64,000 bases of DNA from Fulvia fulva (GCF_020509005.1 NC_063012.1:4340001-4404000), one strand, 5' to 3'. Positions 31,571 to 43,990 are shown, numbered from the stretch's first letter. Notes: a model not told the origin generated them from the sequence alone. A program made the numbers and translations.

Positions 31571-34500
31571 GCGACCGAAAGGAGTTATGCAACACAGAAA
31601 AGGCTCAAGCATCGACTACAGTGTTTCGAACGAAGATTATCGTCAATGGGCATCGGACATATGCCATGATAGATTCCGGAGCGAGCGGGAACTTCGCCTC
31701 CGAATCATTTGTCAAACGACACGGGCTAGCTACCCGCAGAAAGAAAGAGGGTTATGAATTGATCGCGGTAGACGGATCATCCTTACCCAGTGTGGAGCGC
31801 GAGACGATACCGCTACCACTTGCAATCCAACAGCACCACGAGGAAATTACCCTGGATGTCACTGACATGGCCAGTCATGACATTGTACTCGGTACACCTT
31901 GGTTGAGAAAGCACAACCCAGTAATCGACTGGAGAACAGGAGTACTCAGATTTGAACAATGCGATTGCGTTATCGCTATTGAACCTACGCAGCGGCAGCG
32001 TTCGCTGGTGGATGAGGTAAGACAGCTAAACAGGATACAGCTTGCACCGACCAGAAGGACAGAAGAACCACCTTCGACTGGGATAGACACCGACTTGGGG
32101 CAGTTGGGTCACGAGATCACCGGAACGGATGGAAGTAACGCACCATCGAAGATGACTGGAAAATCGGAGCCAGACATCCCTCAGGAATATCGCAGATGGT
32201 CACGACTATTCCGAGAAGAGGAAGGCAAGAACGCCTTACCTAAACACGCACCATGGGATCACAAGATAAACATTCAGCCAGGAAAAGAGCCTCCATGGGG
32301 ACCCCTATACCAAATGTCCGAGAAAGAGCTCCAAACCTTACGAGAATGGCTGAAGGAGAAGCTGGCCAAAGGATGGATACGACGATCCACCTCGAGCGCA
32401 GGAACTCCATGCATGTTCGTTCCAAAACCGAACGGGAAACTACGACTCGTACAAGACTACCGAAAGTTGAACGAGATCACAATCAAGAACCGATATCCGC
32501 TACCCAACATCGAAGAAGCACAAGACAGATTAACCGGATCGGACTGGTACACGAAGATTGACCTACGAGATGCCTTCTACGCGATACGAATGGCAGCTGG
32601 AGAAGAATGGAAAACCGCCTTCAGAACAAGATATGGACTCTACGAGTTCTTGGTCATGCCTATGGGACTGACCAACGCACCCGCATCCTGCCAGGACCTT
32701 GTCAACGAAACGCTTAGAGACCTGCTCGACGTGTGCGTCATTGCGTACATGGACGATATACTGGTCTACACAAAAGGATCCCTCCAGGAGCACACCAAGC
32801 AAGTTCAGGACGTCTTCGAACGACTCACCAGAGCCGGGTTCAAGACGGCACCCGAGAAATGCGAGTTCCACAAGAAGCAAGTCAAGTTTTTAGGCTTCAT
32901 CATCAGCACAACAGGAATCACCATCGATCCTGCGAAAACACAGTCAATCAGAGAATGGCCAGAACCAAAGACAGTCAAGGAAGTACAATCGTTCCTTGGA
33001 CTCGCCAACTACAACCGGAAATTCATCAAGGACTACTCAAAGACAGCAACACCAATGACGATGCTTACAAGAAAAGACGTCAGCTGGAAATGGGGAAAGG
33101 AACAACATGAAGCGTTCACGAAACTCAAGGAACAATGCGCTTCAGCCCCAACGCTTCGACTATTCGATGGTAGTAAGGAAGTCCACATCGAGACCGACGC
33201 GTCCGATATGGCAATAGGCGCATGTCTTACACAGACACACGAGGGGAAACGACACCCAGTGGCCTATTATTCCCGAAAAATGACCACAGCGGAACAGAAC
33301 TACGACATCCATGACAAAGAGCTTCTAGCCATTGTTGCTGCCATGCAACATTGGAGAGTGTACGTCGAGGGCCCACCGAAGTTAACGATTCTTTCAGACC
33401 ACAAGAATCTTACGTACTTCACGACGACGAAAGAACTTACCCGAAGACAAGCCCGCTGGTCGGAGCTGCTAGGACAGTACAAGTTTGAAATCAAATACAC
33501 TCCAGGAACAGAGAATGGCCGCGCAGACGCGTTGAGCCGACGAAGCGACTACATGGAAGGAAAAGAACCAGTGCAACACAAGATACTTAAGACGAACCCC
33601 GATGGAAGTCTTAGTGCCAACACGAAAGAGTTCAACAACATCGTACAGATCCTAGGCGACAAGGAAGAACAGTTCCCTATATCGCAAGGAAAATACCAAG
33701 TACCGAAGGACCGAGAAGAAGAGTGTATACAACAACATCACGACGAGCCAACTTATGGACACCCTGGAACTACGAAGACGGTTGACCTTATACAACGTAG
33801 CTTCTCATTCCCACAAATGAGACAAAAAGTATTACGCTACATTAAGCAATGCGTACACTGCCAACAAAACAAAGCTGCGAGACACGCCAAGTACGGTCAC
33901 CTACAGTTCAGGACACCACCGACGAAACCATGGGACGAAGTTACAATGGACTTTATTACAAAGCTCCCATTGTCGAAAGACCAAGTCACGAAACAAACGT
34001 ACGACATGATACTGGTCATGGTCGACAGACTCACAAAATATGCACACTTCATTCCTGCATCGGAGACATATACAGCAGAGCAGCTCGGATACCTCGTACT
34101 AGACAGATTGATCCGATACCACGGATTCCCGGAAACATTCATCACGGACAGAGATAAGCTCTTCACGTCCAACTACTGGAAAACACTTATGGGAACGATC
34201 GGGATCAAGCACAAGTTGTCAACAGCATATCATCCAGAGACCGATGGACAAACAGAAAGAACGAACCAAACGCTGGAACAATACCTAAGACACTACATTA
34301 ACTACGCACAAGACAACTGGGTTTCACTACTGCCAGTGGCGCAGATTGCACTAAACAACCACAAATCAGAGACAACTTCAACGACGCCATTCTATGCGAA
34401 CTTTGGCAAAGATCCTAACCTGTTCGGAACACCTGGATCTCACCCACAAGCCGAGAGAGCAATCGTGACGACGGAGACTCTCAAGGAGGTGCACAAAGAA

Positions 34501-35055
34501 GCACGCAAAGCGATCGAAGATGCACAACAAAAATTGTCTCAGCAACGGCAAAACCAAAGAAAAATGGCACCTCTACTAAAAAAGGGGGATAAGGTCTATC
34601 TCCTCACAAAAAACCTGAGAACGAGAAGACAGACCAAGAAGCTGGATCATGTTAAGGTCGGACCATTTTTCATCGATAAAGTCGTAGGACCAGTCAACTA
34701 CCGGTTACGACTACCACCTGACGCCAAAATCCATCCAGTCTTCCACATCTCCAAGCTGGAACCCGCAGACGCCAAAACACCTTGCCAAGAAAGCTTCCAT
34801 TTCGAGCCGGAAGCAGAAGACGAATTCGAAGTCGAAAGAATCCTAGACAAGAAGGGTCAGAAATACCTTGTCAAATGGAAAGGATACGACGAATCAGAAA
34901 ATACCTGGGAGCCAGAAGAAAACCTCACGAACTGCTGCCAGCTCCTGCGACACTTCCGCCAGGATCAACAAATAAAGAAGGATCGAACCGGAGGGTCCCA
35001 GAGACGCCAGCAAAGAAATCTGAGGAATCCAGGGACGGGTCGTTTGCCCAAGTAA
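31252..35055 (+). CDS. Pol polyprotein: protease, RT, RNase H, integrase, chromodomain
   Basis: The open frame from 31252 encodes 1,267 residues; the functional entry is probably by -1 frameshift from gag at about 31549 (residue 100). Positions count from 31252. Protease IDSGASG with Asp141; RT at about 340-560 with YMDD at 499-502; RNase H with ETDAS, Asp649; integrase zinc finger with His829/830, Cys867 and Cys870; catalytic core Asp900, Asp966 and Glu1002, giving the classic D,D-35-E spacing; GPF/Y-type C-terminal domain with VGPFFIDKV and VNYRLRLP; and a chromodomain at about 1190-1240 ([20 protein letters not shown]), which in the family directs insertion to modified chromatin. No internal stop and all key residues present, so it could be functional. 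The antisense gene overlaps its last 131 nt. Confidence 0.97.
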   Translation: MGNGMDIPSCERHREPSNSCHRETTDRKPYDRTRIPYTVRNIRIERITTRRTTRTISLLRNAEDPGTSPTTGVDTERLAPGSSGGLETRSTTFHIRTGKRIDSSGMSDRKELCNTEKAQASTTVFRTKIIVNGHRTYAMIDSGASGNFASESFVKRHGLATRRKKEGYELIAVDGSSLPSVERETIPLPLAIQQHHEEITLDVTDMASHDIVLGTPWLRKHNPVIDWRTGVLRFEQCDCVIAIEPTQRQRSLVDEVRQLNRIQLAPTRRTEEPPSTGIDTDLGQLGHEITGTDGSNAPSKMTGKSEPDIPQEYRRWSRLFREEEGKNALPKHAPWDHKINIQPGKEPPWGPLYQMSEKELQTLREWLKEKLAKGWIRRSTSSAGTPCMFVPKPNGKLRLVQDYRKLNEITIKNRYPLPNIEEAQDRLTGSDWYTKIDLRDAFYAIRMAAGEEWKTAFRTRYGLYEFLVMPMGLTNAPASCQDLVNETLRDLLDVCVIAYMDDILVYTKGSLQEHTKQVQDVFERLTRAGFKTAPEKCEFHKKQVKFLGFIISTTGITIDPAKTQSIREWPEPKTVKEVQSFLGLANYNRKFIKDYSKTATPMTMLTRKDVSWKWGKEQHEAFTKLKEQCASAPTLRLFDGSKEVHIETDASDMAIGACLTQTHEGKRHPVAYYSRKMTTAEQNYDIHDKELLAIVAAMQHWRVYVEGPPKLTILSDHKNLTYFTTTKELTRRQARWSELLGQYKFEIKYTPGTENGRADALSRRSDYMEGKEPVQHKILKTNPDGSLSANTKEFNNIVQILGDKEEQFPISQGKYQVPKDREEECIQQHHDEPTYGHPGTTKTVDLIQRSFSFPQMRQKVLRYIKQCVHCQQNKAARHAKYGHLQFRTPPTKPWDEVTMDFITKLPLSKDQVTKQTYDMILVMVDRLTKYAHFIPASETYTAEQLGYLVLDRLIRYHGFPETFITDRDKLFTSNYWKTLMGTIGIKHKLSTAYHPETDGQTERTNQTLEQYLRHYINYAQDNWVSLLPVAQIALNNHKSETTSTTPFYANFGKDPNLFGTPGSHPQAERAIVTTETLKEVHKEARKAIEDAQQKLSQQRQNQRKMAPLLKKGDKVYLLTKNLRTRRQTKKLDHVKVGPFFIDKVVGPVNYRLRLPPDAKIHPVFHISKLEPADAKTPCQESFHFEPEAEDEFEVERILDKKGQKYLVKWKGYDESENTWEPEENLTNCCQLLRHFRQDQQIKKDRTGGSQRRQQRNLRNPGTGRLPK
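31543..31586 (+). promoter_or_regulatory. -1 ribosomal frameshift signal at gag/pol junction
   Basis: GGGAAAA at 31543-31549 is phased as G GGA AAA in the gag frame, the canonical X XXY YYZ heptamer. After a 5-nt spacer a stem can form between GACTCCT (31555-31561) and AGGAGTT (31580-31586), seven pairs including one G-U, with an 18-nt loop that contains the gag stop TGA (31568-31570). A -1 slip here leads directly into the protease reading ([15 protein letters not shown]). A pseudoknot partner was not identified. Confidence 0.75.
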
Positions 35056-35569
35056 ATGGAGACAAAGCAAGCTCGGGACCCAGGGAAGCTACCCCCTCCG
35101 GAAGAGATGATAACGAGCGCTCCTCAGCCTCCGCCTCCAGAGCGTTGGCCTCCGCAACCGACACTGCATTATCCGCACGACGATCCAACAGCTCCAGCTG
35201 TTTCGCCAGCCGCTCCTCCTTCGCTAAAGCCGTTGATGTGGCCTCGCGAGCCCGCGCGACGATCTCGCGCTCCCGATCCATCGCAGCGGCAGAAGCCAGA
35301 CGCGCATCTTGAATTTGGGACAGCAGCTTTGCGCGCTCCTTGCTCAACCTCTCCCATTCCGACGCAGTGATCTTAATGTCACAACCCTTCAACCCGTGGA
35401 TGTTGCACTCGCTGCAGCGACCTGATCTTACGTGCACCTTGCACACCCGACCTAGACGACGACAATTCGAGCATGCCCGAGGCATGATTTCGCCGTTCGC
35501 GCGAATAAAAATTCCAAGACGCTTGCGATCGTCGGAGGAAGAGCGTTTTGAAGAGGACGCCTTTGGCAT
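34925..35569 (-). CDS. Antisense Zn(II)2Cys6 / coiled-coil protein of the chromovirus
   Basis: 214 aa from ATG 35569 (CGCCATGCC); the frame is open up to 35731 inside the LTR, but the upstream part has no recognisable feature. Residues 33-63 hold six cysteines (33, 36, 43, 52, 55, 63) spaced C-X2-C-X6-C-X8-C-X2-C-X7-C, which fits the fungal Gal4-type binuclear zinc cluster; [14 protein letters not shown] resembles its N-terminal loop. Residues about 70-152 are a charged, alanine-rich probable coiled coil. The C-terminus (about 160-200) is acidic with aromatics ([14 protein letters not shown]), as in activation domains. It lies opposite the extra segment between pol and the 3' LTR and overlaps pol by 131 nt; antisense transcription from the 3' LTR could express it. 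The role is unknown. A DNA-binding regulator is inference; a Gag-like or structural zinc protein is an alternative. Confidence 0.72.
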   Translation of the reverse strand: MPKASSSKRSSSDDRKRLGIFIRANGEIMPRACSNCRRLGRVCKVHVRSGRCSECNIHGLKGCDIKITASEWERLSKERAKLLSQIQDARLASAAAMDREREIVARAREATSTALAKEERLAKQLELLDRRADNAVSVAEANALEAEAEERSLSSLPEGVASLGPELALSPFTWANDPSLDSSDFFAGVSGTLRFDPSLFVDPGGSVAGAGSSS

Positions 35570-35652
35570 GGCGAAGGAGAAGAAACGGTCATAACGACCT
35601 ACGAATAGAAGGGACCCCGCAAGCTTATGATTAGCTCGGGACGAGCTAGACT

Positions 35653-35665
35653 GGAAGGGGGATGG
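35653..35665 (+). other. Polypurine tract of the chromovirus
   Basis: GGAAGGGGGATGG immediately precedes the 3' LTR start at 35666, as expected for plus-strand DNA priming. Confidence 0.85.
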
Positions 35666-36090
35666 TGTTACGGATCGAGTCGTCTGGACCCTACGAGCCA
35701 ACCGATTTCGGATCACGTGGTGCCGAGCCAACTAGTGGGCACTCCCGCTGCAGCTCGCTCGCAGCGATTTCTACGCTCGGTACGCCTTCTAGAGAAAGCA
35801 CAGAAATGATGGAAAGCAAAGAAAGCAATACCCCTGGGCATAAGGGGATCTCCTTTGTATTTAGGAACGCTGAGAATCCCTTATGGCTTCGAGGCGTTCG
35901 ACTCACTGTTTAATATCACTGTTTGGAATACACCACAACACAACCTCTGCCTCACTGCTACTTGATCTCTGCGAGACAAGACAGCTACTGCTTCATCACC
36001 CTCCCTCAACTTCCCATCGGCCCGAGAACAAACCCGATTGAGCTTGGTCTTCTGATCTTGTGATATCATTAGGTTATACCAAACCTAACA
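35666..36090 (+). repeat. Chromovirus 3' LTR
   Basis: 425 bp, reading identical to 29060-29484. Followed by the target duplication TAAGG. The antisense gene starts 97 bp from its left edge, so this LTR lies exactly where an antisense promoter would be needed. Confidence 0.97.
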
Positions 36091-36095
36091 TAAGG

Positions 36096-37625
36096 ACTTA
36101 GTAATAGTGATTTGTTTAGATACCTTATAATCTACTAGTCTATCGAACAGTATAAAGACCTAGCTATTTAAGCTAGTCCTATTATTATTTATACCGTAGG
36201 ACGCGTCCGATACTCTAAAGAACTTATAGTTACTACCGAGGTGTTCTAGTTAGCTATAAAGGCTAGTAATGTTTTTACTAGCGCTATATATAAGGTAGAG
36301 GTTCTTAGTCTCTAGGAGATAGCGTAAGTACTAATCTATAAGCTTAAGGTATGTCTTAGTTAGCTTAGTCAGATACTATAATAGTATAGATAAGGAAAAG
36401 GCTATATTAGGCTACGTATATATAGCGGCGAAGTTAAGGGATCCTATACGTTATTAGTACGTAAGGATAGTAATAGAGGTAGGTTAATAACCCTCTAGAA
36501 CGGTCTTATTAAGGTGTTAATCTACTAGTACTATCGTTTTACGTATATTTGTAGATATACTGAATTTAGCGGCTAGTTTCTTTATATAGTCTTCTTAAGA
36601 GAGCTATAGTTAGCGCTTATTTCTATCGCGTATAACCTTAATTCCTAGGAACTAGGAGAGATTACCGAGCTCGTATATCTCGTACTTAGTAAGTAGCCGC
36701 TACTTAATATTAGTAGTATAGGCCTTATACTTATAGTAGTAGAGTATAACTAGGTCGTTAACGTAAAAGAAGAATATAACCTTATTATTATAGTAGATAT
36801 ATTTAGAGTCCGATAGGGGTATTAGTCTAAGGGAGGCTAGCGTCTTGGTTAGGGAGTTATACTATAATAAAGGGGACTCCTTTAGACCGTAGAGGGCCTT
36901 AACTAGCTTAAGGGCGTGTCTATAGGATAGCCTATCGATTCTAGGAGGTAGTTATAGTTATATAGTATATAGTAGGTCCGAGTTTAGGAAGGCGTTAATA
37001 ATATCGAATTGTTCGGCTTCTAGGTCGAAGCTTACGGCTATAGTATAGTAGAGGCGGAACATACTTACTAGTAGTATAGCGGCGTATATATCTAAGTATG
37101 TTCCTTACAAATCGCCTCTTACGTATAGCCTAGCCTTAAAGTTCTTTAGTATACCGTGCTCGTCTAGTCTATATTTATATACCTACTTAAGCGGTAGTAG
37201 TAGCTAAAGTCCCTTCTCTTACTAAGCATTCTAATCCTTCTCTTCCTTTATTACCTATCTAAATGTGCCGGTTATAAGGGCTTTAGCAAACTCCTTAGCT
37301 ATAGCTTCGATCTACTATTAGGAGAAGCGGTGTTTTATAGCGGCTCGGTAGTTAGAAGGTTCGGGCGGAAGGTTATCGCGGTATATAGAGGTAGTAGTAT
37401 TAATACGCCTTAGAGGGCTGTTACCTCTTTGTATAGGGCTTCGATCGCTCTTGTCGCGATAGGCGCGTGTTCTATAGGCGCGTATTCTAGGTCGTATACC
37501 GGATATCTAGCCGATAATTATATCAGCGACTATAATCTAGTATAGTATATAGTAGAAGTAGGCCAATCGTAGGCGCTTTCTATTCTCTATAACTATATAG
37601 TTAGACTCCTCTAGTATATAGAGCT
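36096..37625 (-). pseudogene. Copia-3 pol: RT region (degenerate)
   Basis: Minus-strand reading gives Ty1/Copia RT hallmarks: LVKALYGLKESP at about 36870-36910 and FFYVNDLVILY near 36745-36790, where the second catalytic Asp of YVDD is altered. The N-terminal end runs into LINE-2 at about 37625. Together with 28241-29059 it is one element split by the chromovirus. Broken by RIP-type TAG stops. Confidence 0.82.
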
Positions 37626-40493
37626 CTGGCTTAGCAGGAAGGAGACCTAGAACCTCAGCTGGCCTAGAAAGTAGCTAACTAGGAACAGATCAGACAAGAC
37701 CTAGAACAGAAGCTAGCTAGACTAGAGACCAGGAGACTGGAAACAGCCTTAGACATAGACCAAGCAGTGGCAGAACTGGTTAGAACAATATAGGAAACTA
37801 CAGCAGCCTACACTAGAGAAAAGAAACAGTCACTGTACTAGAAGCCATTCTAGACAAAGGAATGCTCAGAGAAGGTCAAGGCAGCCAGGCAGGCCAGGAG
37901 AGCCCTTACCTAGAGTCACTCCTAGGAAGCATAGGACCGATACAACCAGGCAACCAGAGACAAGAAGGCCCAGATCAAGAGGGACAAGATGCTGGAGTGG
38001 AGGTCAACAGTTGGATCTATTACCTAGAATCCTGAGAAGATATAGAAACTAGCAAAGTGGGCAAGACAACCCTCATAGGACAGAAACATACTGCCCCAGT
38101 TTCCAAACATTAAAGACCAGGAAGGAGTAATCTAACACACTCTCCTAGGAAAGGCACAGGCATTGGGGAAACATTTCTTTGGCACATAAGTAGAAGCTGA
38201 CCTGCAGGATCTGGAGGGCAGTGTGTATCCAACACCACTAGAGCAATCCTGCACAGTAGGAGAGGGAGAGATCAAGAGCATCATTAAGAGACTCTCAGGA
38301 AACAAGGCCCTAGGACTAGATGGAATTCCAAACTTGTTCATCAAGACATGCAAGGACTAGATCTCCCCTACACTGTTAAACATCTTTTCACAGTGCATAG
38401 CCTAAGGACACTGCCCTAAACACTTCAAGGAGTCACTGACTATAGTCTTAAGAAAACCATAGAAAGAGGACTACACAAAGCTAAAGGCATATAGACCTAT
38501 TGCCTTGCTCAACACACTAGGCAAACTCCTAGAAAAGTTTATAGCGGAAAGGCTGACAAACCTAGCTAAAGAACATAGAATCCTTCCTAAAGAACAGATA
38601 GGAGGCAGGAAACAAAGATCAACACTAATAGCTATAGAACTTATTATAGAGCAGATCAAGACCCTGTAGCACTTTGGGAACAACAAAACAGCCACACTCC
38701 TCTCACTAGACATATTAGGAGCCTTTGATAATGTCTTATACTAGAGGCTGATCCACATCCTAAAACAGAAGGCTATCCCTAACTAGACAGTCCAGTTCAT
38801 CCAGTCCTTCCTTAGAGGCAGAACCACAAGACTAAGACTAGGCAGATATAAATCTAATAGCATGCCTACAAAGACAGGAATCCTATAGGGATCAACAATG
38901 TCTCCAATCCTGTTTCTCCTCTTTATAGCAGACCTACTAGCAAAGCTAAACTCTAGAAACACATCAGCCTTAGGGTTTGTGGATGACACAAACATCCTAG
39001 CCTAGTTAGACAGCACAGAAGAGAACTGCAGAATCTTGCAGAAGAAACATAAGGAATGTGAGGAATAGGCCAGGAAACATAGAGCCAGATTTGCCCTAGA
39101 GAAGTATCAACTTATCCACTTCAGTAGAGCTAGAAACAGACATAATATGCAAGCCCTAATCACTATTCAGGGACACACAATAGAACCCTCAAGTGAATTA
39201 AGGGTGCTAGGAATATAGCTAGATCTAAAGCTTAGCTAGGGACTATAGGTCAAGAAAGTATAGGCAAGAGCAGACAACAATAGGCAATCAATTGACAGGC
39301 TTATAGCCTCTATATAGGGAGCCACATTTGCGAAAGTAAAGGTTATGTACAAGGCCATTATGAAGCCAGCTATGCTATATAGAGCCTAGATCTAGTCAGC
39401 CCAAGACAAGATCCTAAAGAGAATTGTAGATCCTATTAGTAGAGCCTAAGCCTCCTATCTGAAAAAGGTGCTTAGAGCATACAAGTCAACTCTAACAAGG
39501 GTGGTCGAAATGGAGTCTAGCTCCCCACTAGCCAAGCTCTACCTTCAAGGGTTGAGATACTAGTATATAGGAAAGACGTCTATATACCCAGCCTAGCTAG
39601 TAATCTAGAAGGCAGTCAACAAAATCAGGAGCCGGTGCACAAGAAGGCACAGACAAGCAAGACCCAATCCAGCCCTACAGAAGCAGCAGGACCTATAGAA
39701 GTTCAAAGAACTAATAGAACAGCTGCACCTAGCCTAGTAGGAACAGGACAGAAGGGCTTAAGGGAGAGGATTAGTAGCTAGCTAAGGGAAGAAGCAACAG
39801 TCTCTAGCTAAAAGGATAGTAGGACTCCTCTAGAAGACTAAATAGATAAGAACCCTATAGAGGCCAGGAGCCCTAAAGGCACTCTAACAGTTTGGTAGCC
39901 ACAACTACTTACTATACTCAGACCTGACTAGGTCCGAAGCAAGTATAGCAATACAAATCCGCTCTGAATATATCGGAGTCAGGGCATACCTATATTAGAG
40001 AAAAGTCCTAGGTATCGAAGACAAGAGTTGCCTATACGGCTACCTGTCCTAGAATGTCGAACATAGACTTCTAGTTTGCAGAGAATGGAGTATAGGGAGA
40101 GGTAAATAGAGGGCAAGGGCAAGGAACAGAAACTTCTAAGCTATAATCAGTAATAAGGGAGACCTCTAGAGAATTATAAGGTAGATCATCTACTAAGGAA
40201 TTTTGGAGCAGTTCTCTCTTACTAGGGAAACAGAGAGACAGATTAAGGAGAGAAAGAAGGAGGAGGAGAGCAGGAAGAGGGGGACAACTCTAGGGTTATA
40301 GACAAGGTAGTCAGAGGCTAACTACTATAACACTAGTATACCCTAATAGAAGGAAAACTAAGAACTTATAGCAAGGAAGCTATTAGAGAAGGAGGGGAGG
40401 TTTCTACTTAGGAATAGGTTTCCTACCTTATATAGTAATTTATATAGACATAAACCCGTATAGGCCGGAGGGCACTATAACGGGTAAATAAAT
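37626..40493 (+). pseudogene. LINE-2: Tad-like non-LTR retrotransposon, 5'-truncated
   Basis: The plus-strand reading contains the end of an upstream domain, then RT: NKALGLDGIPN near 38310, AYRPIALLNTLGK at about 38488, FVDDTNILA near 38975-39005, and the RT C-terminal and RNase H-like region to about 40300. It enters directly into Copia-3 at about 37626, as expected for a 5'-truncated LINE insertion, and ends in a (TATC)n tail. It is only partly RIPed, yet TAG stops still break the frame. A less damaged 3' copy exists at 16722-18112. Confidence 0.85.
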
Positions 40494-40520
40494 TATCTAT
40501 CTATCTATCTATCTATCTAT
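40494..40520. repeat. (TATC)n microsatellite at LINE tails
   Basis: About 6.75 units of TATC. It is the 3' tail of LINE-2 (+) and abuts the 3' end of LINE-3 (-), so the two LINEs meet tail to tail here. Confidence 0.92.
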
Positions 40521-43500
40521 ATATAAAGGGAAACCCGAGTAGATAAAAACCCTTCCCGCCCCCTACTTCTCCTTATCTAGATTAGCTTTCCCTCTAAACA
40601 TACGTAGCCTATGTCACTACCCCGTTAGCCCCCGCTCCTAGCCGGTCTTATCGCGCTACGCCGTATCCTCTCTTCCTATACTACTCCTACTAGGCGGTAC
40701 TGTTCTAGCTAGCCCTTCTCTAGTATCTAGTTCGTAATACGCCGTAGGTCCTTAACGTTATTAAGAAGTACCCTAATCGTCCGGTTCCTCGCCTTTACTA
40801 TCTACTCCCCCCTTCCTAGCGACTACCTCGGATAGACGAGGAGTACGTACCGTACGTTCTAGGAGTAATAGTCGTAGGGGTAGCTAGTATTCGTATATTC
40901 TAGAACCTTCCTCTATAATAGGTACCCCTAGAGACCGATATATTCGCATCGTAGTTAGGTTACTATACTACTCTATCCTCTCGTAAGGCGGTAGTAGATA
41001 AGCTTCGGGGGGTACTTAACCGCGGATTTCGTAGCTAACTATTCCTTAGGTTATCCCGCTAGCTAAGGGCGTCTACTATACCCTATAACCTAGTTGTTCT
41101 ACCTCTCTTTCTATAGTTGCTCTATAAACGATTTCTTACCTTCCTATCGTATTACTAGCTATTCGTCCCTTACTCGGTAGTTCGGCTCGTTTCCGGGTCG
41201 AATACCCTTATACGCTAGTACTAATTCGCGGGCCCTTACGACTATACTAGCAATGACCTTCTATACTAAGTACTATACCGACTTACCTAAGTAGGAGGTC
41301 CGTAGTCCCTAGATATATAGGTCGATCGGCGGTATAGCGGTCTCGTACTAAAGTATCCTTATTAGTATCGACTTATATACCCCGGTAACCTTCCTTAGGC
41401 ATTAGTTTTAGATCTTCGCTAGCGGCGCGACGAGTCCCTTCGATAGGTAGGCCCTCTCGCCTAAGGACTATACTTAGCTACTATAGGTAAGGACTAGCCG
41501 TATAATAGCCGTATATAGAAGTCGTAACTACCGGAAGTCTGCCCCCTATATAGACGTAGTGAGCCTCTAGTATAATACTATATTCTGTTTAACTTTCCGT
41601 AATATTGCCTATACGTACTTCCTCTACCGTAGCGCCGGGTCTACCTATAGTCCGAGGATCCTAAGCTAATTTGCCGGGTTAGTCGTATACCCCTATATCT
41701 AGATAGAAGCTTGTATATTATAGAACCGTAGCCGGCGCGTAAAGTATATTAGATTGTACTTTTCTAGGGCAAACCGAGCCCCGTGCCTCCTAGCCTAGTC
41801 CTTATAGATCTTATACTTCTCTTCTAGTAGCCTATAGTTCTCCTTAGTCGAGGAAGACTACGCTAGGATGTTCGTATCGTCTACGAAGCCGCTCGTAGCG
41901 GTGTTCTAGGATTCTAGGGCTAGGAGTAGCGTCGCTATAAAGAAGAGGAACAGAATAGGTACTAGCGTTAAGGCTTACGGGATTCTAGTATAGACTACTT
42001 AAAATGGGCTTCTGTACTAGCCGACTAGGATCGACGTACTACGGTTTTGGAGGTAGGACCGTACGAAGTTAATAAGCCACTTAGGGAGTCCCTTCGACCT
42101 TAGGATATAGAGTAGCCGCGGGTATAATACGTAGTCGAAGGCTCCCGATATGTCTAGACTAAGTAGGGATACTACCTTGTCCCTATTCTTATACTAGATA
42201 GCCTTTACCTAAGAGGTAATAAGTTCTATCGCGGATAGCGTCGATCGCTATAGGCGCGTACCTATCTAGGTGTCCGGGAGTAGGGAGTATTCCTCTACCG
42301 CCTCGGAGAGTCTCGTTATAACTAGCTTCTTAAGCGCCTTCCTAAGAGTATTAAGGAGCGCAATTAGGCGGTACGACTTTACCTACGTATAGTCTTCCTT
42401 TTACGGCTTACGTAGGACTACTGTCGTCGATTGTTTAAATACTATCGGGTAGTATCCGGTCTGTAGGTAGGCGTTAAAGATCGCTATAACTACTAGGGCT
42501 AGTTGATCTCTACACTTCTTTACTAGCTCGTTTAGGATCCTATCCGGCCCCGGGGCTTTCTTCGCCGGCAACTTCCTTAGTATAGCGGCAACTTCTCCCT
42601 CGGACACCTCCTATTAGACCGTAATACTAGGGGCTAGGGGAGTAGAGCTATTTATATCGCTTATATTAGCCTCGACTAGGGGCGGGAAGAACTTACTAGC
42701 TAGTAGACGCGCCTTGGCCTCGGGGTCGCTAACCGGGCTACTAGGCGGTTATAGCGCTAGGATAGAGAAGGAGGGGCCCTATATAGGGTCCTATCGGGCC
42801 CATTTTGCTAGCTTCTATATCCTCTCTAGCTTACCGGCAATTTCTTCTACTATAGCCCTCTAGCCGACTACTTTCTCCCTCCGTATTATAGCTTTCTTCT
42901 ATTAGTATGCCTCCCTATATACGTTCTAGGCCTCCTCGCTATAGCTGCTCGTCTATACCCGGCGGGCTCTCCTTACTTCTCTTACTACCGTAGTGCACTC
43001 CGGCGTCTAGTATAGTTTAGACTATGTCGTTAGTTAGGCAAGCGGAACGTAAAGTAAGGTCGCTTTTCTTATTTCGTCTATCAACCTCTAGACTGCCTCG
43101 TCTCTCTCGTCTTTACTATTATATTACTACTACGCGATCTAGACTAGCCTCTTAGAGTTATCGAGGTACGCCTAGATATTAGCCTAGTAGGCCTTTCCCT
43201 AGTTTAGCTTAGGGGTTCTCGCTAGTATACGTTATATCTATATCGTAATAGAGGTCCTGACTAGTATATAGTCTAACGACGCCTCGAGTTTATATTCGAT
43301 CCTATAGTAGGTTACTATATAGTAGTAGCTATCTAAGATCTAGGAGAGGTCGATCGTACCTTAGAGTCCCCCTCTCTTCTAGGTACCTAGGTCCTTCGGG
43401 GTATTAAGGGCAATTACGTTACTCGCTATTAAGTCGGGTACTTCGTCGGCTATAGGGTACGGCTATATAAGGCTTTCCTAGGAAGGGTAGTATATATTAA

Positions 43501-43990
43501 AGTCTCCTACTACGATATAGTACCCTTGTCTCTTAAGCGTACTATCTAGGTGTCTATAGACCCTAAGGTCGCGGCTAGACCTCGAACCTAGCGGTTATAT
43601 ATATAGGTTGTATATCTAGGTACTACCTACGTAGAGAGAGGTAATATCGCCCCCGCCTTCTTCGTCTACGTAGTACACTACCTCCTAGTCGGATTCTAGT
43701 ATGTCCTTACTAATATAGAAGTACGTACGGGGTCTACCGTCGCCTCGTAGGTATATCGTATAGCCTAGTAACTTATAGGTCGTTAGTCTCTTATAGTACG
43801 GGTTAATCTATAGCTCCTAGATTACTAGGACGTAGTAGACGTACGGGTCCGCCTCGTATAGGAAGTGGTTCTAGACTATATCCTTACTATAGTTAACGTT
43901 GTACTAGATAATACTAAGCGTGTCGAGGCTAGCTCTCGTTATCTACAATCATTTTCTCTATAATGTCCTATGTCCTACTACCTTATACGT
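40521..43990 (-). pseudogene. LINE-3 ORF2: endonuclease and reverse transcriptase (degenerate)
   Basis: Minus-strand reading: an apurinic-type endonuclease at about 43400-43940 (IIQYNVNYSKDIVQ, the usual start of these domains), then RT with LPAKKAPGPDRILNELV in the longest surviving open piece (42401-42607) and GFVDDTNI near 41865-41890. A Tad/I-type LINE. Many RIP TAG stops; no product expected. Confidence 0.83.

Larger units (their letters stand above)
29060..36090 (+). mobile_element. Intact Ty3/Gypsy chromovirus with antisense gene
   Basis: A 7,031-bp LTR retrotransposon: identical-looking 425-bp LTRs, 5-bp target duplication TAAGG (29055-29059, 36091-36095), open gag (29573-31570) and pol (to 35055), polypurine tract, and an extra 610-bp segment between pol and the 3' LTR that carries an antisense coding region. 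It interrupts the Copia-3 pol on the opposite strand. CA and TG are at normal levels, so it has escaped RIP, in contrast to all other autonomous-size elements in the window. This is the signature of a recent and possibly still active insertion. Confidence 0.97.

Noticed and set aside
34782..35370. Plus-strand open frames opposite the antisense zinc-cluster gene
   Set aside because: Low-complexity Arg/Ser/Pro-rich shadows without motifs; the minus-strand frame has an ordered Cys cluster and coiled coil.
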